The position numbers and the translations under genes were made by a program. From contig PUFA01000171.1 in NCBI GenBank assembly GCA_003508835.1, positions 2,422,501 to 2,486,500 on the forward strand: a DNA stretch of 64,000 nt, read 5' to 3'. Source of the stretch: Eonycteris spelaea. Its lineage: Eukaryota; Chordata; Mammalia; Chiroptera; Pteropodidae. Shown here one piece after another: positions 62,765 to 64,000 of this stretch. Within the stretch, counting starts at the first letter, position 1. Each line of letters opens with the position of its first letter. The notes beneath the pieces are model-generated. The model made no database searches. It saw only the letters and a program-made list of their open reading frames with translations, and was not told where the DNA came from.

Positions 62765-63075
62765 CTGTCTTAGTCCATTCGTCGATACTGCTATAAAGAA
62801 GTATCATAGACTGGGTGGCTTACAAATAACAGAAATTTATCATTCTCAGTTCTGAAAACAAAGTCCACAATGAAGGCACAGGCAGATTTGGTGTCTGATG
62901 AGAGCTCACTTTCTGGTTCATAGATGGCTTTATTTTTGCTATAACCTCACATGGCAGAAGGGGCAAGGGAGCTCTCTGGAGCCTCTTTCATTAGGGCAAT
63001 AATTTCACCATGGGACCCCAGTTTCATAACTGTATCTCACCCTAATTACCTCCCAAAGGTCCCATTTCCTTCTCA
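62765..63075 (+). mobile_element. MLT1-type LTR (ERVL-MaLR), partial
   Basis: CTTAGTCCATTCGTCGATAC, ATAGACTGGGTGGCTTACAA, ACATGGCAGAAGGGGCAAGG and TTACCTCCCAAAGGTCCCAT run in the order expected of a MaLR LTR. It is an old solitary LTR with its 3' end missing, and no viral coding sequence is nearby. Confidence 0.8.
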
Positions 63076-63174
63076 GAAGTAAAATCAAAAGTTTGAGATT
63101 ATTTTCACTGCAATCCAAAGACATCGGCTCTATGAACCAAAGAAAGAGAGACTGTTATCTCTTTGAGCCCAGGA

Positions 63175-63365
63175 AGTAACGCCTACAATGCAGTCTAAGT
63201 TCTAAGACTAACTGGTTGACTGACTTCAGATAAGTCATTAATAGATCTTCTAAGTCCTAATCTGTAAAAGGGAGAAAACAGTATTTGGGATCCACTTATC
63301 AAACTGGGTTGTTTTGAGGCTTGAATTAAGAAAATAGATATGAAAATCTTTTAAATATTAAGACC
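63175..63365 (+). repeat. MIR element
   Basis: GACTTCAGATAAGTCATTAA, CCTAATCTGTAAAAGGGAGA and GTTTTGAGGCTTGAATTAAG resemble MIR in forward orientation. Diverged. Confidence 0.6.
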
Positions 63366-64000
63366 ACTATGCAAGTGTAAAGTATTACTATTAAGAACTT
63401 TCAGCTAGGTCAAGCATTTTTATGTGTAAGGCAGTTTTAAGGCTATGAATAATCATTCTGTGGTAATTGGATATGTAAATGCTCCCAGAGGCCTATTTCA
63501 GCAGGCTATTCGGATAAATCAAAACTGATGATGATGATGTTGATGATGATATGATGATATTTCTCTAATCGTGAGTGAGAAGCAGGAAGCAAAGATAATG
63601 ATCTCATACCTTGATCCATGGAAGAAGACTAAAGACCTTTTAACGTCTTCTTTTTTTAAAGATTTCCAGTGATGATATAATTGGAGCTGTAACTTTTGAC
63701 TAGAAATGTGAGTCTAGTATGTTTGCACATACGAATCCATTAGCATTTAATTTTGTTGTTTTTCTCTCTAATCCTATGAGCATCTAGTAACAGCTGAACT
63801 GCAATGTGTTAGGCTTTGGTGCCTTTGGAGTGATTCAATCTTAAAATGATTGTGGACTTTGAAAAGACAGGGGAAAACTGGCTGTGGGTTCTCATGGGAG
63901 TCCCTTGGCAGACAGGCAGTCCTGAACCTGCTGTCATTTTTAGGAGGTTATAGAGTTGAGAAATATTTCCCCTGTGGGTACAGGACAAGAAGAAGGTGGA
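63366..64000. other. Unassigned upstream sequence
   Basis: A short GAT-rich run lies at 63527-63559. No gene seen to the window end. Confidence 0.45.

Noticed and set aside
62765..63075. Endogenous retrovirus with genes
   Set aside because: Only a partial MaLR LTR is visible; no gag, pol or env-like frame lies nearby.

Overview
This is a stretch of a eutherian mammal nuclear genome. It has an AT-rich, repeat-laden background, LINE-1 pieces of several ages, old MIR/L2 and DNA-transposon fossils, and one CpG island. Nothing prokaryotic, viral-genomic or operon-like is present. The young L1 5' and 3' ends resemble those I know from laurasiatherian mammals, bats in particular. I recognised no lineage-specific SINE (no Alu, carnivore SINEC, horse ERE, BovB/Bov-tA, or typical bat tRNA-derived SINE). 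That combination would fit a fruit bat (Pteropodidae), but this is an inference and not proven here.

The only protein-coding sequence I can support is the first coding exon of FRAS1 on the minus strand (54538 down to 54466). It encodes the start Met and signal peptide of the Fraser extracellular-matrix protein and ends at a clean splice donor. It sits at the edge of a CpG island (about 54590-55370, with a weaker shoulder to about 56170) that should hold the FRAS1 promoter. FRAS1 is transcribed leftward, so positions 54465 down to 1 are first coding intron. Exon 2 is not in the window, so that intron exceeds 54 kb. Positions of about 55400-64000 lie upstream of the gene.

The intron holds L1 3' ends (1-1172, 6426-7318, 20057-20842, 30925-31540, 32285-32495, 37626-38837), an L1 5'-UTR fragment (30005-30650), and two longer L1 copies that have lost most of ORF2 (20992-23407 and 46105-49680). 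It also holds a MER2/Tigger-type element, MER5A and other hAT fossils, L2 and MIR copies, and several large microsatellites. Two of these are long purine tracts (33634-33797, 38373-38692), and a CA/CG tract starts 16 bases inside the intron. The upstream flank holds L2, MIR, L1, hAT and MLT1-type LTR remnants.

I found no undescribed biological system. The observations most worth checking are the FRAS1 start region (overlapping upstream ORF, Z-DNA-prone tract beside the splice donor, possible divergent transcript) and the two ORF2-deleted L1 copies, one bounded by a target-site duplication.
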